Source of the DNA: DASUAL01 sp035763805
Lineage (GTDB): Bacteria; Gemmatimonadota; Gemmatimonadetes; Gemmatimonadales; GWC2-71-9
Direction: 5' to 3'
Length of the DNA stretch: 64,000 nt
NCBI GenBank assembly: GCA_035763805.1
Contig: DASUAL010000113.1
Coordinates: 1-64,000, forward strand
This document shows positions 1 to 7,648 of this stretch, piece after piece. Under the pieces are notes generated by a model, which saw only the letters and a program-made list of their open reading frames with translations, ran no database searches and had not been told where the DNA came from. Positions within the stretch are counted from its first letter, which is position 1, and each line of letters opens with the position of its first letter. Position numbers and translations under genes: made by a program.

Positions 1-258
1 GCCACTACCCGAAGGAACGTCCATGGGCAAACGCTCTTGGAGTTCGGCCTTGCTACGGTAGAGACGGGCAAGCTCCTTCGCGGTTGCTTCAAACTCTTGA
101 CGTCCAGCGAAGTAGCCTCGTATCACGTCTTTAGATTGGACATCGATACGGTTGACTCGGAACTCGAGTAGCGGAGCCCACCATCTCCACGCAGCCAATC
201 CGGCGCCAGCGAGGAGAACTGCTGTAGCGATGGTCGCGATAAGAAGAGATTTGTTCAT
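1..258 (-). CDS. Small signal-anchored protein, probable integron cassette gene (C-terminus off window)
   Basis: Reading leftwards from an ATG at 258-256, 86 codons stay open to the window edge. Residues 1-25 are a short Lys-containing start followed by a hydrophobic stretch (LLIATIATAVLLAGAGLAA), which looks like a signal anchor. A charged, helix-prone segment with many Arg, Glu and Lys follows. I do not recognise a family. The start codon lies 12 bases past a GTTAGGC site that fits the integron crossover consensus GTTRRRY, and GC content is low (about 58% by hand count of bases 1-240, visibly below the rest of the window). Both suggest a captured cassette. There is no clear Shine-Dalgarno sequence. 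The function is unknown. Confidence 0.6.
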   Translation of the reverse strand, partial: MNKSLLIATIATAVLLAGAGLAAWRWWAPLLEFRVNRIDVQSKDVIRGYFAGRQEFEATAKELARLYRSKAELQERLPMDVPSGSG

Positions 259-386
259 TGTAACGCGCCGCCTAACGTGAATTCGATTGGTCGTCTTAGA
301 GTAAACCGGGGCGTGCGGCGGCGCCAGCTAGCAAGCGGGACCCGACCACGTCGGTGCCGGTTAGCCGGGTCAGCCTAGTCGCATTA
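259..386 (-). other. Putative attI region with a GTTAGGC crossover site
   Basis: This 128-base stretch lies between the integrase stop codon and the first leftward gene. On the minus strand, bases 276-270 read GTTAGGC, an exact fit to the integron core site GTTRRRY. It is preceded by CTCTAAGACGACC, which resembles the simple-site layout of known attI regions (a CTAAA-like block some 20 bases before the GTTRRRY). No second core site or fold-back attC is obvious here. The assignment rests on position and one 7-base match, so it is tentative. Confidence 0.45.
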
Positions 387-1379
387 TCACAGCGTGTCCG
401 CCGGACTGCGGACGCCCAGACCCCCGCGGCGCAGTACGTGCGTGTAGATCATGGTCGTCCGGAGGTCGCGATGACCCAACAACTCCTGTACAGTCCGAAT
501 GTCGTGGCCTGCTTCCAGGAGATGAGTCGCGAATGAGTGCCGCAGCGTGTGACAGCTGGCGGCCTTGGTGATCCCCGCCGCGCGCACCGCTTCCCGAAAG
601 GCGCGCTGGACGACGGTCTCGTGCAGGTGATGCCGACGCCGCTGGCCTGTCCGCCGATCCTCATACCCCCTCGTCGCCGGAAACAGCCACTGCCATCCCC
701 ACTCGCGGCCTGCCTGGGGATACTTGTCCCCCAACGCCCCCGGCAGCTCTACCCACCCCGCCCCGCTAGTGAGATCGCGCTCGTGCTGCGCCCGCACCAC
801 GGCGAGATGGTGCAGCAGCGGGCCCTTGAGACGCTCCGGCAACATCGTGAGCCGGTCCCGATCACCCTTGCCGGCACGTACAATAATCTCATTGGCCGCG
901 AAATCGAGATCCTTCGCCCGCACCCGCAACGCCTCGAGCAGCCGCATCCCCGTACCGTACAGTAACGTCGCCACAAGCCCCGGCGTCCCACGCATCCGCT
1001 TCAACACCCGCCGCACCTCGTCGCGCGTAAGCACCACCGGCACCCGCGCGGACCGCTTGGCCCGCACCAACGCCGCCAGCCAGCCGATCGGCACGTCGAG
1101 CACGTCACGATACAGAAATACCAATGCCGAGAGCGCCTGGTTCTGCGTGGACGCGCTCACGCGACGGTCCACCGCGAGACTCGACAGGAACCGCGTCACG
1201 TGCGCCTGCCCGAGCTCCCGAGGATGACGCAAGTCGGAGAACCGGACGAAACGCCGGACCCACGCGACATACGCCGCTTCGGTGCGACGGCTGTAATGCC
1301 GCAGCCGCAGGGCACGACGGAGCTCGGTGAGCAGGGTTGGCCGACGCGGCTCGGCCGAGCTCATGACCTCAGCCGGCAT
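387..1379 (-). CDS. intI: Integron integrase (tyrosine recombinase)
   Basis: A 330-residue tyrosine recombinase that would excise and integrate gene cassettes at attI/attC sites. Residues about 15-100 form the SAM-like N-terminal DNA-binding domain and 110-318 the catalytic domain. The catalytic set is visible: Arg146 (GTGMRLLE), Lys171, His277 and Arg280 (HTLRHSF), His303 (LLGHRD) and Tyr312 (MIYTHV). Residues 209-252 (GALGDKYPQAGREWGWQ, then a basic RRRHHLH run) are the extra block that separates IntI from XerC/XerD. ATG at 1379 is preceded by GAGGT; ATG at 1364 is an alternative start. The gene points toward the putative attI and cassette on its 3' side, the reversed layout known from Treponema-type integrons. 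The tRNA-Asn lies 71 bases upstream. Confidence 0.9.
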   Translation of the reverse strand: MPAEVMSSAEPRRPTLLTELRRALRLRHYSRRTEAAYVAWVRRFVRFSDLRHPRELGQAHVTRFLSSLAVDRRVSASTQNQALSALVFLYRDVLDVPIGWLAALVRAKRSARVPVVLTRDEVRRVLKRMRGTPGLVATLLYGTGMRLLEALRVRAKDLDFAANEIIVRAGKGDRDRLTMLPERLKGPLLHHLAVVRAQHERDLTSGAGWVELPGALGDKYPQAGREWGWQWLFPATRGYEDRRTGQRRRHHLHETVVQRAFREAVRAAGITKAASCHTLRHSFATHLLEAGHDIRTVQELLGHRDLRTTMIYTHVLRRGGLGVRSPADTL

Positions 1380-1450
1380 ACCTCAACGGTATCCGGCCGC
1401 GCACCCGCCGCAGTCACGGATTTCTGCGGATGGGATCACAAAAATGCGGA

Positions 1451-1523
1451 CTGGGGCGGGTGGATTCGAACCACCAACTTCCCGGTTAACAGCCGGGCGG
1501 TCTGCCAGTTGACCTACACCCCA
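1451..1523 (-). tRNA. tRNA-Asn (GTT)
   Basis: The minus strand folds into a 73-nt cloverleaf. The acceptor stem pairs TGGGGTG with CGCCCCA, the anticodon arm is CCGGC-TGTTAAC-type with anticodon GTT, and the T-arm is GGTGG-TTCGAAT-CCACC. The discriminator base is G and CCA is not encoded. It sits between the integron integrase and the ArsN2-like gene. Bases 1380-1450 between tRNA and integrase hold nothing else I can assign. Confidence 0.95.
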
Positions 1524-1636
1524 TCGGAGCCGCCACTCCTCATCGCACCGCAAGCGCCGCCGTTGCTCGACGCCGTCACTCGACGCCGTTACTCGACCCC
1601 GTTGCCGTATTCCTCAACCCACAACCGAAAAAGCTA

Positions 1637-1666
1637 CGCCCCCGGGACTGTTCGGTACCGGGGGCG
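1637..1666 (-). terminator. Hairpin, possible minus-strand terminator; rest of 1524-1808 featureless
   Basis: Arms CGCCCCCGG (1637-1645) and CCGGGGGCG (1658-1666) are perfectly complementary with a 12-base loop. Read on the minus strand the stem is followed by TAGCTTTTTCGG, a short T-run as in intrinsic terminators. It would insulate tRNA-Asn from minus-strand transcription arriving from dnaJ. The rest of 1524-1808 is GC-rich sequence in which I see no gene; a C-rich tract is at about 1698-1725. Confidence 0.5.
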
Positions 1667-1808
1667 CGCTCACCAGTTCAACCCAGACGCTACGCCGCCC
1701 GGCCCCCCACCCCCACCCGGGGGTTCCGATTGCGATTCGAGCCCGGAACGGCCAACGTCATCATGGCGCCAACACTACCACCGCCTCGACTCGTCAGCAA
1801 GGGTTGCC

Positions 1809-2261
1809 ATGCCCCCGGTCATTACCCCCGCCGCGCGCGCCGACCTCCCCGCGATCCTGGACCTGCTCGACCGAAGCAAGCTGCCGCGCGCGGGCCTCGA
1901 CGAGCACGTCGCCACGACGCTCGTGGCGAAAGACGGGAAACGGCTCGTGGGGACCGCGGCGCTGGAGTTGTACGGCGACTGCGCGCTACTCCGGTCGGTC
2001 GCCGTCGCCGCCGATCGGCGCGGCCAGGGACTTGGACTGGCGCTCACGGCCGCTGCGCTCGACCTCGCCAGCCGGCGTGGCGTGCACACCGTTTACCTGT
2101 TGACCGAGACGGCCGGTCAGTTCTTCCCCAGGTTCGGGTTCCGGCCGATCTCCCGCACCGAGGTGGCCGACGTAGTGCTGCGTTCGACGGAATTCACGAC
2201 TGCGTGTCCCCAGAGCGCGTTGGTGATGAGGCTGGAACTGCGCCATCAGCCGTCAGCTTGA
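1809..2261 (+). CDS. arsN2: ArsN2-like GNAT N-acetyltransferase
   Basis: A 150-residue GNAT-fold acetyltransferase. It resembles the ArsN2 family (arsenic-resistance N-acetyltransferases) along its whole length: an N-terminal ADLPAILDLL helix, the GLDEH...LVAKDGKRLVGTAALE strand pair, LLRSVAVAADRRGQGLG as the acetyl-CoA-binding A motif (Arg/Gln-x-x-Gly-x-Gly/Ala), VYLLTETAGQFFPRFGF and the C-terminal ACPQSALVM segment with its Cys. The ATG at 1809 follows GGGTTGCC; the frame is open further upstream, but homology begins here. No ars operon is visible nearby, so the substrate is uncertain. Its last codons overlap the left arm of a repeat. Confidence 0.75.
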   Translation: MPPVITPAARADLPAILDLLDRSKLPRAGLDEHVATTLVAKDGKRLVGTAALELYGDCALLRSVAVAADRRGQGLGLALTAAALDLASRRGVHTVYLLTETAGQFFPRFGFRPISRTEVADVVLRSTEFTTACPQSALVMRLELRHQPSA

Positions 2262-2308
2262 ATCTCGCGGGACTGCTGACAGCTGATGACCGACGGCTGA
2301 GGGCTCAG
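2245..2308. repeat. Inverted heptamer-type repeat between two convergent genes
   Basis: Left arm ATCAGCCGTCAGC (2245-2257) is the near-perfect reverse complement (12 of 13) of GCTGACAGCTGAT (2275-2287). Beyond the right arm further CTGA-type units follow with period 7 (CTGACAG, CTGATGA, CCGACGG, CTGAGGG). The left arm encodes the last residues of the ArsN2-like protein and the right end reaches the dnaJ stop codon. It is one of a dispersed set in this window and could act as a bidirectional terminator. Confidence 0.6.
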
Positions 2309-3387
2309 TATTTCAACCCCGCCTTCTCCGCGAACTCGCGTACCGCCGCCGCCGCCGCAGGATCGAGCTGCTCGGGGATCTCGACTCGTACCTCCACGTA
2401 CTGATCTCCGCGCCGTCCGTTCTTTTCGATCCCCTGCCCCGCGATGCGGAACTTTTGGCCGTGCTGAGTGCCGGGCGGCACCTTCAGCACCACGCGACGC
2501 CCGTCGATAGTCCTCACCTTGATTCTCGAGCCGAGCATCGCCTGGGCGAGGTTGATGGGCACGGTGGAGATCACATCGAGCCCTTGGCGCCGGAAGAAGC
2601 GATCCGGTTCGACCTGCAGCACCACGACGACGTCGCCCTTCCCCTTCGTGCCCTGTCCCTTGAGGCGCAGCCTCGTGCCGTCCTCGGTGCCGGACGGCAC
2701 CGTGATCACCAGCCGCTTCTCCACGGTGACCTCGCCGCTGCCGTTGCAGGTGGGGCACCGCTTGGAGGGCACCTTCCCCTTGCCGCGGCACACCGGGCAC
2801 GGCCGCTGTACCGCGAACCCACCCTGCCCGAACGAGATCGTGCCGCGGCCCTTGCACTCGGTGCACGTCGAAACGGTTGCGCCGGGCGCGGCGCCGCTCC
2901 CGCTGCAGGTGGGACAGACCTCCGTCATCGGGAGCGTGACCGGTACCTTGCCGCCGAGCGCGGCCACCCGAAACGGAATCGTCACGGCTGCCTCGATCTC
3001 CTCTTCCTCCTCCATCCGGCCCGCGCCGCCGCGCCGGCCGAAGATCGACGAGAACAGGTCTCCCAAGCCGCCGAACGAACCGAGGTCCGAAATATCGAAT
3101 TCGATCCCGGAGCTGTCGTACGGGCCGCCGCCCGTCCGCGGGCCCCGTCCCGCCCCGGCGAACGCGCCGTAACGGCGTAGCTGGTCGTACTTCTTCCGCT
3201 TCTCAGGATCGCTCAGCACGTCATGCGCCTCATTGATCTCCTTGAAGCGCTCGGCCGCGTGCGGATTGTTGGGGTTGCGATCGGGGTGGTACTGTTTGGC
3301 GAGCCGGCGGAACGCCTTCTTGACCTCGTCCACCGTCGCCGTCTCGGAGACCCCCAGAACCTGGTAGTAGTCCTTGGGCACCGCCAT
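2305..3387 (-). CDS. dnaJ: Chaperone protein DnaJ (Hsp40)
   Basis: A 360-residue co-chaperone that delivers unfolded proteins to DnaK and stimulates its ATPase. The J domain occupies residues 1-70 with the HPD motif (YHPDRNP). A short Gly/Phe-rich linker follows. The zinc-binding domain (about 145-215) has four CxxCxGxG repeats (CPTCSGSG, CTECKGRG, CPVCRGKG, CPTCNGSG), so it is a full type I DnaJ. The C-terminal substrate-binding domains follow. The ATG overlaps the grpE stop codon by one base (TGATG), implying translational coupling. dnaK is not adjacent in this window. Confidence 0.97.
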   Translation of the reverse strand: MAVPKDYYQVLGVSETATVDEVKKAFRRLAKQYHPDRNPNNPHAAERFKEINEAHDVLSDPEKRKKYDQLRRYGAFAGAGRGPRTGGGPYDSSGIEFDISDLGSFGGLGDLFSSIFGRRGGAGRMEEEEEIEAAVTIPFRVAALGGKVPVTLPMTEVCPTCSGSGAAPGATVSTCTECKGRGTISFGQGGFAVQRPCPVCRGKGKVPSKRCPTCNGSGEVTVEKRLVITVPSGTEDGTRLRLKGQGTKGKGDVVVVLQVEPDRFFRRQGLDVISTVPINLAQAMLGSRIKVRTIDGRRVVLKVPPGTQHGQKFRIAGQGIEKNGRRGDQYVEVRVEIPEQLDPAAAAAVREFAEKAGLKY

Positions 3388-4010
3388 CAGCGGGTCTCAC
3401 CCTGCGGGCCCGAGGGCGTCGCGCGGTCCCCCCCGCCCCCCCCCCGCTCGGCCCGTTCCCCCTGCCACGTGAGCACCACGACCCGCGCCGGCCTGATGAG
3501 TTGGCCGCCGATCCGGTAGCCAGGCTGGAGCACCGCGCCCACCGTCTGGTCCTTCGCGGGATGATCGGCTGGCCCGGTCGTCACCGCCTCGTGCACCTTC
3601 GGGTCGAACGGCACGCCGACCTGATCCACCCGCGTCACGCCGCTCGCCTCGAGCTGCTTCCAGACCTTCCGCTCCACCATGTCGATGCCGTCGTGGATCG
3701 CTCGTGCGTCCGTCGTGTCGGGATCCACGTGCGCGAAGCGGGCGAGGTCGTCGAGCGCGTCCACGAGGCGCTCCACCAGGTCCGCCTGGGCCCTCCCCCA
3801 CAAGTCGCTCCGCTCCTTCAGCGTGCGCTTGCGGAAGTTGTCGTACTCGGCGGCCAGACGGAGATGCCGGTCCTTGAGATCAGCGAGCTGGGCCTCGAGG
3901 CGCGCGACCGCCTCCTCGGCAGGCTCGACCAACGCTCCCGAGGGGGCTGGCTCCAAAGCGTCCGCCTCAACCTGCTCGGCCGGCTGTGGCTGCTCGTCGT
4001 CGCGCTTCAT
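3387..4010 (-). CDS. grpE: Nucleotide exchange factor GrpE
   Basis: About 207 residues; releases ADP from DnaK. An acidic N-terminus is followed by a long coiled-coil helix (ARLEAQLADLKDRHLRLAAEYDNFRKR) and the C-terminal beta domain with the family signature near VTRVDQVGVPFDPKVHEAV and GYRIGGQLIRPARVVV. The C-terminal tail is unusually Gly/Arg-rich. The chosen ATG (4010) has GGAAG just upstream; an in-frame GTG at 4025 would add five residues. It forms a two-gene unit with dnaJ. Confidence 0.95.
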   Translation of the reverse strand: MKRDDEQPQPAEQVEADALEPAPSGALVEPAEEAVARLEAQLADLKDRHLRLAAEYDNFRKRTLKERSDLWGRAQADLVERLVDALDDLARFAHVDPDTTDARAIHDGIDMVERKVWKQLEASGVTRVDQVGVPFDPKVHEAVTTGPADHPAKDQTVGAVLQPGYRIGGQLIRPARVVVLTWQGERAERGGGGGDRATPSGPQGETR

Positions 4011-4096
4011 GGGCTTCCGTTTCACTGGGCAATCGGCATGCCGACCGGCAGCCGCCGTTTTGACGGTCGCCTGGATCGAGCGCAGAGCTGGAAATT

Positions 4097-4117
4097 GCTA
4101 TGAGACAAGAACATAGC
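4097..4117. promoter_or_regulatory. Short inverted repeat in the grpE upstream region
   Basis: GCTATG (4097-4102) and CATAGC (4112-4117) form a perfect 6-bp inverted repeat with 9 bases between, in an AT-richer part of the 225-base gap upstream of grpE. It could be part of a promoter or operator. It is not a CIRCE element (no TTAGCACTC/GAGTGCTAA arms), and I see no other regulatory signature in 4011-4235. Confidence 0.3.
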
Positions 4118-4235
4118 CGAGTGGCCCGGCGCTGTCGAGGCGGACCAGCGGCCTGACACTACGACGGTTCCTACGGGTGACGGCCGGTCGGCGGTATCGC
4201 ACGACGTTCCGTTGGAAGTGGAGGATCGCGCCGCT

Positions 4236-5060
4236 TCAGGCGCCGGGCACGTGCTGTGCGACGAATGCCAGGATATCGCCAATTCCGCGCTCGCGCTCCG
4301 GATCGTGCAGGATCTCATGGTACATCTCGGGATACCAGTGTACCTGCACCGTGCCTTTCAGCCCGTCGGCGAACGCGCGCGCCAGCTGCGCGTCCACGAT
4401 GCGGTCCTCGCCAGCCAGGAGGAACGAGAGCGGGCTCTCGATACGATAGCCGTCTGCGACCACCGCACCTTGTGCCCACTGGAGTTCCCGCCAGGCGCCC
4501 GGCGTCATGATCCCGTGCACCGCAGGATCCGCAACGTAGGCCTGGTTCACAGCCGGATCGCGGCTCAGTTGGTCGGTGTCCAGGTTCATAGGCACGCGGA
4601 GCGTGGGCCACAGGTCAGCGAATACCCGGGCCGCGAGCCGCTTCCACGCCGGCGGGCGGAACGCCAGCGCGAGCCAGGGGCATACGATCACGGCGCCGGC
4701 GGGGGCATCGCTCGGCTGGGTCTCGAGATAGCGCAGCGCGACGAGACCCCCAAACGACATGCCGAGCACCACCTGCGGCCGATCGCTGCGAAGCCGCGCG
4801 GCGCGCCGGAAGGCCTGGAGATCGCCGAGTAGCTGGCTGAAGCGGGAGAGGTAGCCGCGCCGACCCCCGGAGCGCCCGTGGCCGCGCTGATCCAGCAGGT
4901 AGGCGGCAAGCCCGGCGTCACGCAGCCGCTCGCCGACCTCGCGCCAGCGGCCCGCGTGATCCGACCAGCCGTGCAACACCAGCACTGCGGCTCGCGGCTC
5001 GCGCGGCTCGTAGGCGTCGTACACGAGCTGTGTGCCGTCGGGCGCCGTGAGCGTCGGCAT
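4236..5060 (-). CDS. Alpha/beta hydrolase, monoacylglycerol-lipase-like
   Basis: A 274-residue alpha/beta-hydrolase. The oxyanion segment VLVLHGWSDHAGRW, the DQRGHGRSGG signature and the nucleophile elbow GMSFGG (Ser) resemble the serine aminopeptidase S33/monoacylglycerol lipase group. Asp in LAGEDRIVD and His in EMYHEIL complete the triad. No signal peptide is seen, so it is probably cytosolic. Its ATG (5060) overlaps the cinA stop by one base (TGATG). The substrate cannot be told from sequence; a lysophospholipid or monoglyceride role would suit the neighbouring pgsA but is a guess. Confidence 0.85.
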   Translation of the reverse strand: MPTLTAPDGTQLVYDAYEPREPRAAVLVLHGWSDHAGRWREVGERLRDAGLAAYLLDQRGHGRSGGRRGYLSRFSQLLGDLQAFRRAARLRSDRPQVVLGMSFGGLVALRYLETQPSDAPAGAVIVCPWLALAFRPPAWKRLAARVFADLWPTLRVPMNLDTDQLSRDPAVNQAYVADPAVHGIMTPGAWRELQWAQGAVVADGYRIESPLSFLLAGEDRIVDAQLARAFADGLKGTVQVHWYPEMYHEILHDPERERGIGDILAFVAQHVPGA

Positions 5061-6310
5061 CAGGACGCCGCAAGCATGCGCCGAAGGAGATCGAGCGCGG
5101 CTTGGGTGCTGCGGCGCCGGACCTCGTCCCGGTCGCCCGGGAACACCCGCTTCACGGCGCGGGTGTCCGTGTGGAGCCGCGCGGCGAGCCAGACGGTCCC
5201 GACCGGCTTCTCCGCGCTCCCTCCCCCCGGCCCCGCGATTCCCGTCACGGCGATGGTCGCATCCACCGAGAAGAGCCGCTGGGCGCCTTCGGCCATCGCG
5301 CGAACGACCTCTTCGGAGACCGCGCCGTAGGCCTCGAGGAGCTCGAGCGGCACCTTGAGGGCGGCGGTCTTGATGACGTCCGCGTACGCGACCACACCGC
5401 CGATGAACGTGTCCGAGGCGCCCGGGATGTTGGTGATCCGCTCGGCCACCATCCCCCCGGTGCACGACTCGGCAACGCCCAATCGGTGACGCTTCTTCCG
5501 CAACGCCTCGAGTACCACGGCAGCGAGATCAGCACCGTCCTCGCCGTACGAATGCTCCCCGACCAGCTCCTTGAGCCGGCGCGCAGCCCTGGCGAGGCGC
5601 GCTTCGGCTTCGCCCTGCTCCAGACTCCACGCGGTGAGCCGCAGGTCGACGCCGTCGAGGGACGGGAGGTAGGCGAGGGTGAGCGGATCGATGTCCGCCT
5701 CGATCGCCCCGATTCGCTCGGCGAGCGTCGACTCGGGGACGCCCGTGGTGCGAATCGTCTTCGACAGGACCACGCGCGGCCGCTCCCCCGCCTGTCGCTG
5801 CACCAGCCGCGGCAGCACTTGCTCCACGAGCAACCCACGCATCTCGCGCGGCACGCCCGGCAGCAGCACCGCCACGTGACCGCGCCCATCCTCCACCCAC
5901 AGGCCGGGGGCGGTGCCGCGTGGGTTGGGCAGGACCGTCGCACCTTCGGGCACTTCGGCCTGCCCGCGGTTCACACCCGGCATCGACCGGCCGAGCCGGC
6001 GGAAGCGCGCCTCGATGCCGGCGAGCAGCTGCTGGTCGAGGATGAGCCGCTTGCCGAACAGCTCGGCCACCACCGTCTTCGTCATGTCGTCCCGCGTGGG
6101 GCCCAGACCGCCGGTCGTGAGCACGAACCCGGTGCGCTCGAGGGCATCGGAGACCGCAGCGCGGATCGCATCCGGCCGGTCAGCCACGGTCGTGCGCCGG
6201 CTGATCTCCGCCCCGACGGCCGCGAGGGCGCGCCCCAGCTCGGCGGCATTCGTGTCCACCACGGACCCGAGCAGGAGCTCCGTGCCGATCGTGACGATCT
6301 CGAGCTTCAC
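5060..6310 (-). CDS. cinA: CinA family nicotinamide-nucleotide amidohydrolase
   Basis: A 416-residue two-domain protein. Residues 1-170 are the MoaB/MogA-like (COG1058) domain with IGTELLLG and TTGGLGPTRDD. The C-terminal 160 residues are the PncC nicotinamide mononucleotide deamidase domain with VAESCTGGMVAERIT and VTGIAGPGGGSAEKPVGTVW. The family hydrolyses NMN to NaMN and can act on ADP-ribose, recycling pyridine nucleotides. The GTG start (6310) overlaps the pgsA stop (GTGA). Length matches typical CinA. Confidence 0.95.
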   Translation of the reverse strand: MKLEIVTIGTELLLGSVVDTNAAELGRALAAVGAEISRRTTVADRPDAIRAAVSDALERTGFVLTTGGLGPTRDDMTKTVVAELFGKRLILDQQLLAGIEARFRRLGRSMPGVNRGQAEVPEGATVLPNPRGTAPGLWVEDGRGHVAVLLPGVPREMRGLLVEQVLPRLVQRQAGERPRVVLSKTIRTTGVPESTLAERIGAIEADIDPLTLAYLPSLDGVDLRLTAWSLEQGEAEARLARAARRLKELVGEHSYGEDGADLAAVVLEALRKKRHRLGVAESCTGGMVAERITNIPGASDTFIGGVVAYADVIKTAALKVPLELLEAYGAVSEEVVRAMAEGAQRLFSVDATIAVTGIAGPGGGSAEKPVGTVWLAARLHTDTRAVKRVFPGDRDEVRRRSTQAALDLLRRMLAAS

Positions 6311-6948
6311 CCGCCGCCTTTGAGCAGCGTGCGATAGCGGTACAGGTACACGACGAGCGAGTACACCGTGAGGAGGATCGCACCGGCCAGCGTCACGGCG
6401 ACCACGGCTCCGTGAAACTCGTTCCAGAAGTTCCGGAACCACCCGGCCCAGCGGTGAGCGGCGAGCGCATCCCGCCACGCGAACCAGAACAGGGTTGCGC
6501 CGATGAAGACGTTCTGAACGACGGCCTTGAGCTTCCCAGCGCCCATGGCGGGGATCACCACGCCGCGCCGTTTCGCAAAAAACCGGAACGCGGTGATCAA
6601 CAGCTCGCGGCCGACCAGCAGCAGCGCCACCCACACCGGAAGGCTCCCCCACCACGGGATACGATAGTCCACGAGGATCGTGGGGTGCCGAGTGAGCCAG
6701 AAGATCGGGATGAGCGTCGCGAACAGCAGCAGCTTGTCGGCGATCGGGTCGAGCAGCTGGCCCAGCTCGCTCACGCTGTTGGAGCGGCGCGCCAGCCACC
6801 CGTCGATCACGTCCGAGGCGCCGGCGACGAGGAAGATCACGAAGGCGATGACCTTGGGCCAGTAACCTTGGATGAACGGAAGCAGCGCGATGACCGGCGT
6901 GAGGCAGATGCGCGCGAGGGTGAGGATGTTGGGCAGGGTCCACCGCAT
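6307..6948 (-). CDS. pgsA: CDP-diacylglycerol-glycerol-3-phosphate 3-phosphatidyltransferase
   Basis: A 213-residue inner-membrane enzyme making phosphatidylglycerol phosphate. The CDP-alcohol phosphatidyltransferase motif is intact: DGWLARR, then Gly and two Asp (ELGQLLDPIADK). There are five to six hydrophobic segments. The N-terminus (MRWTLPNILTLARI) is typical of PgsA. The other CDP-alcohol families cannot be fully excluded by eye. The ATG lies 13 bases after mglA. Confidence 0.9.
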   Translation of the reverse strand: MRWTLPNILTLARICLTPVIALLPFIQGYWPKVIAFVIFLVAGASDVIDGWLARRSNSVSELGQLLDPIADKLLLFATLIPIFWLTRHPTILVDYRIPWWGSLPVWVALLLVGRELLITAFRFFAKRRGVVIPAMGAGKLKAVVQNVFIGATLFWFAWRDALAAHRWAGWFRNFWNEFHGAVVAVTLAGAILLTVYSLVVYLYRYRTLLKGGG

Positions 6949-6961
6949 GGGACCGTTTCCC

Positions 6962-7636
6962 TCAGCTCAGCGTCTTCAACACCATCTTGCTGACCGTCTT
7001 GAGGGTGTCGAACACGCCGTCGCCGCGAATCGCCACGGCCTCGTGGTAGGGGGCACGGCCGATCCACTCGCCGTTGACCTTGTCGACGAGGTTCTCGCCG
7101 GGATGCGCGGGGTCGGAGACGATCTTCTGCTGCACCGCATCGTCGATCGGCCAGCCCGGGTTCAGCGCCGGCTGCAGATCCTTGACGGGCGCGGCGTTCG
7201 GCAGGTCGCGCTTGTTGTATTGGATCACGAACGGGATCTTCGTCAGGTCGTACCCGTACTCGGCCATGTTGTCGTACAGGTTCTGCATCGACTCGACGTT
7301 GGCCTCCATGCGCTCGATCTGGCTGTCCGCCACGAACACGATCCCGTCCACGCCCTTCAGGATCAGCTTGCGGCTCGCGTTGTAGTACACCTGCCCGGGC
7401 ACGGTGTACAGGTGGAACCGCGTCTTGAAACCGCGGATCGTGCCGAGGTCCACGGGGAGGAAGTCGAAGAACAGCGTCCGCTCGGTCTCGGTGGCGAGCG
7501 AGATCATCTTGCCGCGCGTGTTGGGGGAGACCTTCCCGTAGATGTGCTCCAGGTTCGTGGTCTTGCCGCCCAACCCCGGGCCGTAGTAAACGAGCTTGCA
7601 GTTGATCTCGCGGGACGCGTAGTTGATCATGGACAT
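6962..7636 (-). CDS. mglA: MglA family small GTPase, long form
   Basis: A Ras-like GTPase that sets cell polarity in gliding bacteria. The P-loop is GPGLGGKTTN; switch and G3 region TVPGQVYYN, in which the usual Asp of DxxG is replaced as in other MglA proteins; G4 is NKRD. The protein has 224 residues, about 28 more than Thermus or Myxococcus MglA. The extra length is an insertion at about 150-190 (containing NPGWPIDDAVQQK and ENLVDKVNGEW) before the last helix (GVFDTLKTVSKMVLKTL). It follows its partner mglB by 12 bases. Confidence 0.93.
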   Translation of the reverse strand: MSMINYASREINCKLVYYGPGLGGKTTNLEHIYGKVSPNTRGKMISLATETERTLFFDFLPVDLGTIRGFKTRFHLYTVPGQVYYNASRKLILKGVDGIVFVADSQIERMEANVESMQNLYDNMAEYGYDLTKIPFVIQYNKRDLPNAAPVKDLQPALNPGWPIDDAVQQKIVSDPAHPGENLVDKVNGEWIGRAPYHEAVAIRGDGVFDTLKTVSKMVLKTLS

Positions 7637-7648
7637 GGGCGCGTCCCC

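Noticed and set aside
1200..1808. Long plus-strand frame reading from inside intI through tRNA-Asn into the ArsN2-like gene
   Set aside because: The N-terminal part is antisense to the integrase and crosses the tRNA; family homology begins only at the ATG at 1809.
1380..2244. Cassette array on the 5' side of intI (standard layout)
   Set aside because: The tRNA and ArsN2-like gene there lack GTTRRRY core sites at their borders; the only good core site is on the 3' side of intI.
4011..4235. CIRCE/HrcA operator upstream of grpE-dnaJ
   Set aside because: The only inverted repeat is 6 bp and has no TTAGCACTC arms; hrcA is not adjacent.
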